12,597 bases of DNA, taken from NCBI GenBank assembly GCA_029882955.1, contig JAOUJX010000080.1, forward strand, positions 1 to 12,597. Direction: 5' to 3'. The stretch is from Gammaproteobacteria bacterium. Its GTDB lineage: Bacteria > Pseudomonadota > Gammaproteobacteria > GCA-001735895. Numbering within the stretch: position 1 is the stretch's first letter; each line of letters starts with the position of its first letter. The notes beneath the pieces were generated by a model. That model did no database searches. It was not told the DNA's origin and was given only the letters and a program-made list of their open reading frames with translations. Below, piece after piece: positions 1-6,717 of this stretch. The translations under genes and the position numbers were made by a program.

Positions 1-312
1 ATTCGACAGCATAGCCGCGACACCGACCCAGAGAAGCAGAGCTGGGATATCTATCTCGATTTTGAATTTGGCTTACTCGGCATGATATCAACCCACCTGA
101 TGCTCGAAGAAAATACGCTCTCTGCGAGTTTCTGGTCCGTGCTACCTGCCACCCAGGATAAAATCGATCAAAATCTGCCCGATTTCGAACAGCAGATTAA
201 CCGTGCAGGCTTTAATCTCGGACAGTTTAATAGCTTTCCCGGGAAACCTCCTGTGGCGCCGACCCAGCAAATTTTACCGAGCTCTGAATCGCTGCTCGAT
301 ATTAAGGTATAA
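1..312 (+). CDS. fliK: FliK-like flagellar hook-length control protein, C-terminal end (5' truncated by window)
   Basis: The reading frame is open from base 1 and ends at TAA 310-312, giving about 103 residues of the C-terminus of a longer protein. The segment around WDIYLDFEFGLLG, followed by LSASFWSVLP and ending in a helix with AGFNLGQFNSFPG, fits the conserved C-terminal domain of FliK-type proteins. That domain contacts the export gate to switch secretion from hook to filament substrates. A flhB-like gene starts 3 bp downstream, and such FliK-like/FlhB-like pairs occur near chemotaxis loci in gammaproteobacteria. The N-terminal ruler part lies outside the window, so I cannot tell a main FliK from a shorter paralogue. 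Assignment rests on residue pattern and context only. Confidence 0.72.
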   Translation: MRQHSRDTDPEKQSWDIYLDFEFGLLGMISTHLMLEENTLSASFWSVLPATQDKIDQNLPDFEQQINRAGFNLGQFNSFPGKPPVAPTQQILPSSESLLDIKV

Positions 313-315
313 GCC

Positions 316-612
316 ATGGCCTCTTCTGATCAGATAAACTCTTCTCCTCGATTTGCTATTGCGCTTGAGTACGACGGCAAGCAGGCGCCCGTGGTGACTG
401 CACGTGGACACCATGAGATCGCTAACGAAATTATGCAGATAGCCGAGCAGGAAAATATACCGGTACACAAAGATGCAGAATTGAGCCTACTGCTTGAACA
501 ACTCGATCTGGGGGATCATATTCCGGAGGCCCTGTATCTGGTGATAGCAGAAGTACTGAGCTTTGCTTATCGACTGTCCGGTAAGCATAAAGATTTTATG
601 GATGACTTGTAG
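316..612 (+). CDS. FlhB C-terminal-domain-like protein (FlhX/EscU-YscU family, cytoplasmic part only)
   Basis: This 98-residue soluble protein resembles only the cytoplasmic C-terminal piece of the flagellar export-gate protein FlhB. FAIALEYDGKQAPVVTARG (residues 13-31) matches the strand that follows the FlhB cleavage site, and the stretch AEQENIPVHKD...LDLGDHIPEALYLVIAEVLSFAYRL matches the rest of that domain. There are no membrane segments. The NPTH autocleavage motif is missing; the equivalent place reads SSPRF. It therefore resembles the product left after FlhB cleavage and probably acts with FliK in substrate switching or export-gate function. ATG 316 follows the fliK stop by 3 bp, with AAGG inside the end of fliK serving as ribosome binding site, so the pair should be co-translated. 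Confidence 0.82.
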   Translation: MASSDQINSSPRFAIALEYDGKQAPVVTARGHHEIANEIMQIAEQENIPVHKDAELSLLLEQLDLGDHIPEALYLVIAEVLSFAYRLSGKHKDFMDDL

Positions 613-638
613 CGATACCCGGCTAGCTTTAGTGCTTT

Positions 639-1000
639 TTAAACAGATTTCTGGAGATGCCCAGCATCCTCCCCAGATTTCCACCTCGCGATAAAGTCAT
701 CCACATACTCGGTACGAGGAAGGTCATCATCCAACGTAAGCCACTTCAACTGGCTTTCGACACCAGAATGTCTTTGTGGAGGAAATTCGTTGGGGTCATC
801 CAGTGTCGCGGAGAGAACAACATAAGAGTCGCTAATTTCCTGGTAGTATTGGATCATTATCGTTGTTCCGCAATCTCCACAAAATGCTATATCAGAAATC
901 TCCGAAGCGTTAATAAATTTTGGCTCTCAAGTAGTATACCGGAACGCTTCACGAGGGATTTGAACCAGCGAGACAAACAGAGCGCCAGTTGTAGATCCAT
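639..1000 (-). pseudogene. Remnant of a GFA/CENP-V-family zinc protein (5' truncated, internal stop)
   Basis: Read on the minus strand, the frame ending at TAA 639-641 encodes the C-terminal two thirds of a GFA (glutathione-dependent formaldehyde-activating enzyme-like) protein. GALFVSLVQIPREAFRYTT is followed by a TGA (plus bases 927-929), then EPKF, ASEISDIAFCGDCGTTI and the tail YVDDFIARW. FCGDCGTT is the second zinc-binding CxxC of the family. Intact relatives usually have a glycine before EPK, so TGA may derive from GGA by one base change. The first cysteine cluster, normally in the first 40 or so residues, is absent: upstream the same frame continues into methyltransferase sequence. The left limit is firm; the right limit, the fusion point, lies somewhere around 985-1015. 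A short in-frame ATG at 857 is not a credible gene start. Confidence 0.78.
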
Positions 1001-1464
1001 TGCTCTCACTGACATCCAGACAATCGGTTACTGTCCAGTTTGTTTGTTCAAGCAAGGCAGGATAATCGGTATCTGAGTCAGCGAAACTGGGGCCGCTTCC
1101 AAAGCGCGCTTGTGATCGCTACGCGAAAGGCCGGGCATGATCCAGATGACTATGAAGATCATTCTCCCGTCATCGCGAAATGGTAAATGAGAACCATCGG
1201 CTACCGACACCCGGCAATGATCCGAAATCTGATCACGCACAGCCCTTCGCTTGCGGCCTGCAATGCGTTAAACGGAAGGTCAATGAGTACTGTTTCACAA
1301 CCCATTTTCTTCGCGAAGTATAGACCGGGTCAACCGGATCCTGCGCCGACGTCCAACAGGCTGCTATCTGGTTGTAGATCCAGTAGCTTAGCCATCTGGC
1401 GTGCTTCATCACTGGTAGTATAGCCAGTTGTTGCATAATCACATCCACATGATTTGCGCTCCAC
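1000..1464 (-). pseudogene. Remnant of a SAM-dependent class I methyltransferase (stop, frameshifts, internal deletion)
   Basis: A GTG at 1464-1462 with GGGAGG just upstream begins ERKSCGCDYATTGYTTSDEA and leads to LLDVGAGSG, the SAM-binding motif I of class I methyltransferases. A TGA at 1332-1330 interrupts it before PGLYFAKKMGCETVLIDLPF; related proteins commonly have W here (TGG to TGA). Near 1245 one base is missing (GAA CGG GCT read as GAAGGGCT), after which RAVRDQISDHCRVSVADG and SHLPFRDD follow in another frame. At about 1167-1172 RDD runs straight into GRMIF, dropping roughly 30 residues that would carry motifs II-III. A second frameshift near 1084-1091 restores ADSDTDYPALLEQTNWTV, which then merges into the GFA remnant. 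The remnant begins 41 bp after the cysteine synthase stop and was likely the next gene of that operon. Confidence 0.75.
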
Positions 1465-1505
1465 CCAATACCTCCCTTATTTTGTTTTAGAGGTGATTAT
1501 CCCAA

Positions 1506-3011
1506 TTACCGAGGGTGTAACCAGTCAGGCAGGAAACTATACGGATCACGCTTAATAGTTTCGTTAAAAGGAATGCCACGCGCCTCCAATAATGACTCCA
1601 GATCACCTGCTTTGCCAACATCAAAAAAATCGGTCGCACCACCCATAAACTGGCTACCAATATAGATCTGTGGAATGGTCTCCCAGTCGTTCTTTTGCTT
1701 CAGCACTTCGAGAATTTTACCGCCACGATCATTTTCCTGATAAGCCACCGAATCGAGGTCGATAGTGATAAATGGGATCTCGCATTGCGTCATCATTTTG
1801 CGCACCGACCAGCAAAATTCGCACCATTCGAGCGAAAACATAACGACCTGATCTGGATTATTCTTTAGAACAGAATCAATTTCTTCCACCGCTGCGGGAT
1901 CAAGAGCCACTTCTTCTGCCTCTACAGAAACCGCTTCTTTTGGATCGTCTTCGGCTGGCTCTGATGCATCAAATCGATAGCCCTGTGTTGAGCAGGAAAT
2001 ACCCATCTCGGCAGCATTCATATCGGCGGAGATGTCGTCAAATAGGGCCGTTGAAAGATAGCGCTCACCTGTATCAGGTAGCATACAAAGTAGGTTGGTA
2101 CCCGGTGCAGCATTTTCTGCAATTGCCAATGCCCCGGCAAAGGTGGCACCCGAACTGATCCCGACAAATATACCCTCTTTCTGCGCCAGATCCTTCGAAC
2201 ACTGCATCGCAAAAGCGCCATTGATGGGTAGAAATCCATCGATATTTTCGGCACGAGAAGTGTCCTCTGCCAGTTTCGGAATAAAGTCAGGCGACCAGCC
2301 CTGCATTAAATGTGGCCTGAAGGTAGGGTGTGTCTGACTATGCGACCCATCCGTATTACGCGCCTGCGCAATACCGCTACCCAGCGTTTGTGAATTGTCG
2401 GGCTCACAGACCATAATTTTTGTTTCTGGACTCTCCGCTTTGAGTACCCGCGAAACACCATTCAAAGTACCACCCGTACCGAAGCCACTGACCCAGTAAT
2501 CCAGCTTAATATCGTCAAAATCTTTGAGGATTTCGACAGCGGTCGTTTTCGCATGAATGTCCGCATTAGCCTGGTTCTGAAACTGTAGCGATTGCCACCA
2601 ACCATGTTTTTCTGCCAGCTCACGAGCTTTGGCTACCATGCCGGAGCCCATTTCTGAAGCAGGGGTTAAAATAACTTTGGCACCGAGGAATCGCATTAAA
2701 CGGCGCCGTTCTATACTGAAGTTCTCAGCCATGACGATAACCAGTGGATAGCCTTTCTGGGCACAGACCATGGCCAGCCCGATTCCGGTATTACCACTGG
2801 TAGCCTCGACGATGGTTTGTCCTGGTTTTAATTCACCCGATTGCTCAGCGTCTTCGATCACACCAAGCGCCAGGCGATCCTTAACCGAGCCCATTGGATT
2901 AAACGATTCTACCTTGGCGTATATATTGACCTGCCGAGGCCCTAGATTATTGATCCGTACAATCGGAGTGTTACCCACGGTATCAAGTATATTTTCGTAT
3001 CGATTACTCAT
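1506..3011 (-). CDS. Cysteine synthase-glutaredoxin fusion protein (PLP-dependent)
   Basis: The product has 501 residues. Residues 1-345 form a complete O-acetylserine sulfhydrylase-type domain: SVKDR (42-46) with the PLP lysine K44, TSGNTG (71-76) for substrate carboxylate binding, GTGGTLNG (178-185) for the PLP phosphate, ISSGAT (285-290), and PDTGERYLST (312-321). An acidic linker (about 348-382) joins a glutaredoxin domain, 385-480, with WCEFC (active cysteines 397 and 400), TIPQ (cis-proline) and GGATD. A short tail ends the protein. CysK proteins are normally about 310-325 residues, so the C-terminal 150 residues are additional. The CysK domain should make cysteine, or a related beta-substituted alanine, from an activated serine and a thiol or sulfide; the attached dithiol centre could reduce the sulfur donor (inference). 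AAGGAGAG precedes the ATG, and the decarboxylase gene ends 38 bp upstream in the same operon. Confidence 0.92.
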   Translation of the reverse strand: MSNRYENILDTVGNTPIVRINNLGPRQVNIYAKVESFNPMGSVKDRLALGVIEDAEQSGELKPGQTIVEATSGNTGIGLAMVCAQKGYPLVIVMAENFSIERRRLMRFLGAKVILTPASEMGSGMVAKARELAEKHGWWQSLQFQNQANADIHAKTTAVEILKDFDDIKLDYWVSGFGTGGTLNGVSRVLKAESPETKIMVCEPDNSQTLGSGIAQARNTDGSHSQTHPTFRPHLMQGWSPDFIPKLAEDTSRAENIDGFLPINGAFAMQCSKDLAQKEGIFVGISSGATFAGALAIAENAAPGTNLLCMLPDTGERYLSTALFDDISADMNAAEMGISCSTQGYRFDASEPAEDDPKEAVSVEAEEVALDPAAVEEIDSVLKNNPDQVVMFSLEWCEFCWSVRKMMTQCEIPFITIDLDSVAYQENDRGGKILEVLKQKNDWETIPQIYIGSQFMGGATDFFDVGKAGDLESLLEARGIPFNETIKRDPYSFLPDWLHPR

Positions 3012-3049
3012 TCCTCTCTCCTCTCTCCTTAAATTTTTTATTAATGCTG

Positions 3050-4582
3050 TTATTGGCTGGCAACCAACTGATCGCCCACTTCGATTACTTCTTCTAACAA
3101 TTCGTCAACCTGTTGCCAGCTAGCACGCGCTCCGATAAAACAGGGTCTGATCGTAAATATCCCGTTCACCATCGCGGTACTCGGAATACTCTTACCACGT
3201 TGAACCACTTTTCGATGAATTTTTCGATTCAATTCGTTCAGGTCTGAAAATTCATCAGTAATATATCTAAAACAACAAATCGAAAGCGTCGGTGCTTGTA
3301 CGACTTCAAGAGAGTCATGCGCATATGCTCGCTCGGCAAGAAGTTGGGCCATAGCATTATGGCGACAAACCCTTCGACGTAGTCCTTCTTTGCCTATTTC
3401 TCGAATCAACGCCCAAACCACTACCCCGCGAGGTGGTGCCGACAGTTCAACACCAAAATCGCTATAGGGTATGCCCTGACTATCCATTGAATGCTCGATA
3501 TTGTGGTCATCGAATGAGCCTTCCAGATAATCCGACGCACCCTGTTTGAATGCACGATTGAGGATGTTTCGATCACGTACAAAGGTTGCGCTGATGCCCA
3601 CAGGTGCGCCTAGCCACTTATGCGGATCGACTATTACCGAGTCGGCCAGAACCAGGCCGTCAAAAAGCGGAGCAATCTCGGGGTCAAGAATACCCGGTAA
3701 TCCATAGGCTCCATCCACATGAAACCAGATCGAATATTCTTTGGCAATTTCGCCAATTTCCCGCAAAGGGTCTATCGCGCCTGTACTGGTAACACCGGCA
3801 TTAGCCACGATAGCAATCGGTGTCGTTTCGGTTTTGCTATCGAGTGATAATTGATCACGCAATGCCATGGGGCACATACGACCCATTTCGTCTGCTGCGA
3901 TTGTGACTACACTATTTCGACCCAGCCCTAGTACCGCCGCAGCCCTGTGTATGGTGTGATGACTGGCCTCAGTCGCATAGATACAGCCTGGTTTAGGAAT
4001 GCCTTCGGCAGCTGTATCAACCCCTATAGATTCGAAGGCACTCTGCCTGGCAGCACCAATTGCCAACAAATTTGCGACCGAACCTCCGCTACTATAAATG
4101 CCCTTCATGTCTATCGGCATGTCGAGTAATTCCACCAACCACTGCAACGACAATTCTTCGAGAAAATTAAATGCAGTGATTCCAAATCGCTGGGGCGAAG
4201 CAATCGAACCGGCCAGTGTTGCCAACGCGCCAATGGTAGTCGCACCCGTGGTGATAAAAGCAGAGCAACCTGGATTCGGTATCTGTGATCCGTTAGGAAT
4301 CAACTCCCGCCCCATCTCCTCTAAAACCTTTTCTATACCAATACCTTGATCGGGCAAAGTCTGGTTCAATGCATCGCTCCAGTTCCCCAAATTTTGGGTT
4401 GCGTCAGAGTGATCGAAGCGCAGGTACTGATCCAGATCTTCTCCCAGAGGTTTCAAAAATAGGGCTAAATTGCTGCATTCAGCTAATTCCTCGTACATAC
4501 CGATATCCTGTGACACAGATAAATTATCAAATTGAAATCGAGCTGTATTGAGTTTAACTCGGTTTGTATCGATACAGCTCAT
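3050..4582 (-). CDS. PLP-dependent group II amino-acid decarboxylase
   Basis: This 510-residue protein belongs to the fold-type I aromatic amino acid/glutamate decarboxylase family. Visible signatures are SSGGSVANLL (164-173), SHHT (207-210) with the histidine that stacks on PLP, HVDGAYG (288-294) with the aspartate that binds the pyridine nitrogen, and VDPHKWLGAPVG (318-329) with the Schiff-base lysine K322. It should remove the alpha-carboxylate of an amino acid to give an amine. Substrate cannot be read from sequence. Its place between a DsrE-like protein and a cysteine synthase makes a sulfur-containing amino acid (cysteine, cysteine sulfinate or cysteate) a reasonable candidate, by inference. 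The ATG at 4582 lies 14 bp after the dsrE-like stop with AGGTG 8 bases upstream. A second ATG at 4498 has AGGA well spaced and is a serious alternative, removing 28 residues outside the family core. Confidence 0.88.
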   Translation of the reverse strand: MSCIDTNRVKLNTARFQFDNLSVSQDIGMYEELAECSNLALFLKPLGEDLDQYLRFDHSDATQNLGNWSDALNQTLPDQGIGIEKVLEEMGRELIPNGSQIPNPGCSAFITTGATTIGALATLAGSIASPQRFGITAFNFLEELSLQWLVELLDMPIDMKGIYSSGGSVANLLAIGAARQSAFESIGVDTAAEGIPKPGCIYATEASHHTIHRAAAVLGLGRNSVVTIAADEMGRMCPMALRDQLSLDSKTETTPIAIVANAGVTSTGAIDPLREIGEIAKEYSIWFHVDGAYGLPGILDPEIAPLFDGLVLADSVIVDPHKWLGAPVGISATFVRDRNILNRAFKQGASDYLEGSFDDHNIEHSMDSQGIPYSDFGVELSAPPRGVVVWALIREIGKEGLRRRVCRHNAMAQLLAERAYAHDSLEVVQAPTLSICCFRYITDEFSDLNELNRKIHRKVVQRGKSIPSTAMVNGIFTIRPCFIGARASWQQVDELLEEVIEVGDQLVASQ

Positions 4583-4596
4583 ACTCCAGGCACCTA

Positions 4597-4959
4597 CTAA
4601 ACCAATACTTTTGCCCCACTGGCTAAAAATGCCATTGTGCGTGGCGCACCAGCGACTTCTGCCCCTTCAATTAAGTTCTCAGCAGGGATATTTTTGGCTT
4701 TTATACAGGCTGGGCATATCCAGATTTTACCGCCGTTAGTGACGAAGTCTCGAATTAGATTAGCTATCGGTTCGTAGCCTTCCGCGACCAGGCCATCAGC
4801 TCCGTCTATTAAGCAGAGATTGACCGCATCCGAAGTAATAAAAACCGCAGTTTCGCTCGTCTTCGATGACGTGACCGCAAGAATAAATGAAATAGTAGCC
4901 CGCTCTATATTGCTTGCACCTTCCTGACAGTTGATCAAATATTTCTGTTCGTTAGACAT
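4597..4959 (-). CDS. DsrE/DsrF-like family protein (putative sulfur carrier or thiol-active small protein)
   Basis: The 120-residue protein has the DsrE-like pattern: an N-terminal strand YLINCQEG, the helix NIERATISFILA, the strand AVFITSDAVNL, and the segment IWICPACIKAKNI followed by EGAEVAGA near the C-terminus. Cysteines at 11, 49, 82 and 85 include a CPAC pair (82-85). Family members are small alpha/beta proteins, often oligomeric; some carry persulfide sulfur on a conserved cysteine, others are only known as predicted peroxiredoxin-like proteins. It is the first gene of the operon that continues to the decarboxylase 14 bp downstream. GGGGAA precedes the ATG. A role as sulfur donor or sensor for the downstream cysteine synthase-glutaredoxin is inference; membership of the family is fairly clear. 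Confidence 0.82.
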   Translation of the reverse strand: MSNEQKYLINCQEGASNIERATISFILAVTSSKTSETAVFITSDAVNLCLIDGADGLVAEGYEPIANLIRDFVTNGGKIWICPACIKAKNIPAENLIEGAEVAGAPRTMAFLASGAKVLV

Positions 4960-5116
4960 GTTACTTTCCCCTGTGATTAAGTTAACGAGTCACGATTGAC
5001 ACGCTGTTCATAGTAGAAAATAGAAACAGGGAATGCTTGCAGATGTCATGGTATTTATCTGGAGAATGTCTGTAGATTTGTATAATATTTGCGTAATAAG
5101 GGACTAATACGACTTT
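4960..5116. promoter_or_regulatory. Divergent intergenic control region
   Basis: These 157 bp separate the minus-strand operon starting with the dsrE-like gene from the plus-strand ToxR-type regulator, and so must hold promoters for both. On the plus strand there is a clear -10 hexamer (listed separately). On the minus strand no convincing sigma-70 -35/-10 pair stands out; TACTAT and TATGAA near 5005-5015 are weak candidates. A binding site for the divergently encoded regulator would be expected here, but I could not find a strong inverted or direct repeat to name as an operator. Confidence 0.45.
5081..5086 (+). promoter_or_regulatory. Candidate sigma-70 -10 hexamer for the ToxR-type regulator
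   Basis: A perfect TATAAT lies 30 bp before the regulator ATG at 5117. The matching -35 position (about 5058-5063, TCTGGA) is poor, so the promoter would be weak or need an activator, which would be consistent with autoregulation. The region is AT-rich, so a chance match is possible. Confidence 0.4.
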
Positions 5117-6700
5117 ATGCGCTATTTCTTCAACGACTTTGTTCTCGATACTGAGCTTTTTGAGTTACGCCAATATGGCAAACACCTGGCGGCAGAACCT
5201 CAGGTCATCGAGTTATTAGCTCTCCTGATCGAAAACAATGATCGCGTTGTCACCAAGGAAGAAATTAACGAGAAAATCTGGCACGGTCGAATAGTTTCCG
5301 ACGCAGCGGTAAGCAGCCGTATAAAATCAGCCCGACAAATCCTCGGAGACGACGGTAAATCGCAGCGTATTATTCTTACCATCCATAAAAAAGGATTTCG
5401 CTTCGTCGCCGATATCAGGCCAGACCCAGAAAACAATGATCCGAAAAATATCACGAATTCGATTCTGGTAGATAGTAATGATGAATCCGTAGCAATCGAA
5501 TCTGGACAGCTGGAAAATCCTGCTGTGGCGGTGTTACCCTTTCACAATATGGCGGCTCAGCCGGATCAGGAGTATCTAGCTGATGGCATTACCACCGACA
5601 TCATCACCCATCTTTCCAGGCATCGCTGGCTGAAAGTTACCGCTCGCAATACGTCTTTTGGGTACAAGGGTAAGTCCGTCAATATTCAAGATGTCGGCAG
5701 GGCACTCGAGGTTGATTATGTCCTCGAAGGCAGTGTTCAACGGGCAAGTGATCGCGTACGCATCACCGCACAATTAATCGATGCACATAGTGGACACAAT
5801 ACCTGGGGGGAACATTTTGACCGGGAAATATCGGATATATTTTCCCTTCAGGACGAAATTACAGAAAAAATCGTCGCCCGTGTCGAACCCGAGATTGGAA
5901 TCGCCGAAAGAAACCGCGTTATCAACACTCGCCCTGCTAATTTAAAAGCCTGGGATTGTTATCATCTGGGTGTTTATCATTTCTTCCGATTCACCGGGGA
6001 CGACAATCTCGAAGCTCAACGCTTACTCAGTCAATCGATAGAACTCGACTCTCGATTTGGCGAAGCGCATGCCTGGTGGGCTTATGCTGTAATAATCGGT
6101 ATGGTTTACTGGGATACCGAACCGACCCAGGCATTGCTTGATAGTGCGTTTGAGGCTTCTAACAACGCTTTATTACTTGATAACCAGAACGCAACATTCC
6201 ACGCTTTAAAAGCTCGGACTCTACTCGCTCGTTGCGAATATGCTGAGGCGATCACCGAAAACGAAATCGCAATATCGCTTAACCCGACTTTTGCGGCAGC
6301 CCATTGTGGGCTCGGCGATTCGTTGGCTTACGAAGGTAATTATGATGATGCCATAGTGCAGTTTACCAGAGCCATATCACTTAGCCCTAACGATCCACAA
6401 CGGTGGGCATTTTTTAGTTACGGTGCGCTCGCGCTCATATTTCAGGGGAATTACGAAGAAGCACTTGCCTGGTCAGATAGAGCCAGCGCGATCCCCAATT
6501 GTCAATACTGGGCAACTGCGCATAAAATCGTCGCGCTAGCCTATTTAAATAAGAGCGGACAGTTAAAAAAAGCTCTTCGACAATTAAAACAAGAGAAAGC
6601 AGATTTTTCCATCGCCTTCGCCAGGCAAAAGCTTTTTTATATAAAAGATCCGATACAATTGAATACTTACCTCGAAGGATTAGAACTCGCTGGTTTTTAA
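5117..6700 (+). CDS. Soluble ToxR/CadC-type winged-helix regulator with FlgO/TolB-N-like and TPR-like domains
   Basis: This 527-residue protein begins with an OmpR/ToxR-type winged-helix DNA-binding domain (1-100): VVTKEEINEKIWHGRIVSDAAVSSRIKSAR carries the recognition helix region and IHKKGFRFVA the wing. After an acidic linker, residues 134-262 (NPAVAVLPFHNM, EYLADGITTDIITHLS, VDYVLEGSVQRASDRVRITAQLIDA) match the domain common in TPR-type adenylate cyclases and regulators, often called FlgO or TolB-N-like. Residues from about 276 to the end are helical repeats of TPR type, for example FAAAHCGLGDSLAYEGNYDDAIVQFTRAISLSP. Unlike CadC or ToxR, no membrane-spanning segment is visible, so it should be cytoplasmic. 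It is divergent from the dsrE-decarboxylase-cysK/grx operon and is the likely regulator of it. The signal sensed is unknown. Its stop is 17 bp from the oppositely oriented small ORF. Confidence 0.85.
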   Translation: MRYFFNDFVLDTELFELRQYGKHLAAEPQVIELLALLIENNDRVVTKEEINEKIWHGRIVSDAAVSSRIKSARQILGDDGKSQRIILTIHKKGFRFVADIRPDPENNDPKNITNSILVDSNDESVAIESGQLENPAVAVLPFHNMAAQPDQEYLADGITTDIITHLSRHRWLKVTARNTSFGYKGKSVNIQDVGRALEVDYVLEGSVQRASDRVRITAQLIDAHSGHNTWGEHFDREISDIFSLQDEITEKIVARVEPEIGIAERNRVINTRPANLKAWDCYHLGVYHFFRFTGDDNLEAQRLLSQSIELDSRFGEAHAWWAYAVIIGMVYWDTEPTQALLDSAFEASNNALLLDNQNATFHALKARTLLARCEYAEAITENEIAISLNPTFAAAHCGLGDSLAYEGNYDDAIVQFTRAISLSPNDPQRWAFFSYGALALIFQGNYEEALAWSDRASAIPNCQYWATAHKIVALAYLNKSGQLKKALRQLKQEKADFSIAFARQKLFYIKDPIQLNTYLEGLELAGF

Positions 6701-6717
6701 TAGTATCGGTCGCCCGT

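Noticed and set aside
657..1076. A 139-codon plus-strand frame opposite the GFA remnant.
   Set aside because: It is the antisense of recognisable GFA and methyltransferase sequence, has no ribosome binding site and its residues show no family pattern.
6701..6717. Possible terminator between the convergent regulator gene and the small ORF.
   Set aside because: The gap is only 17 bp and I see no stem-loop followed by a T run.
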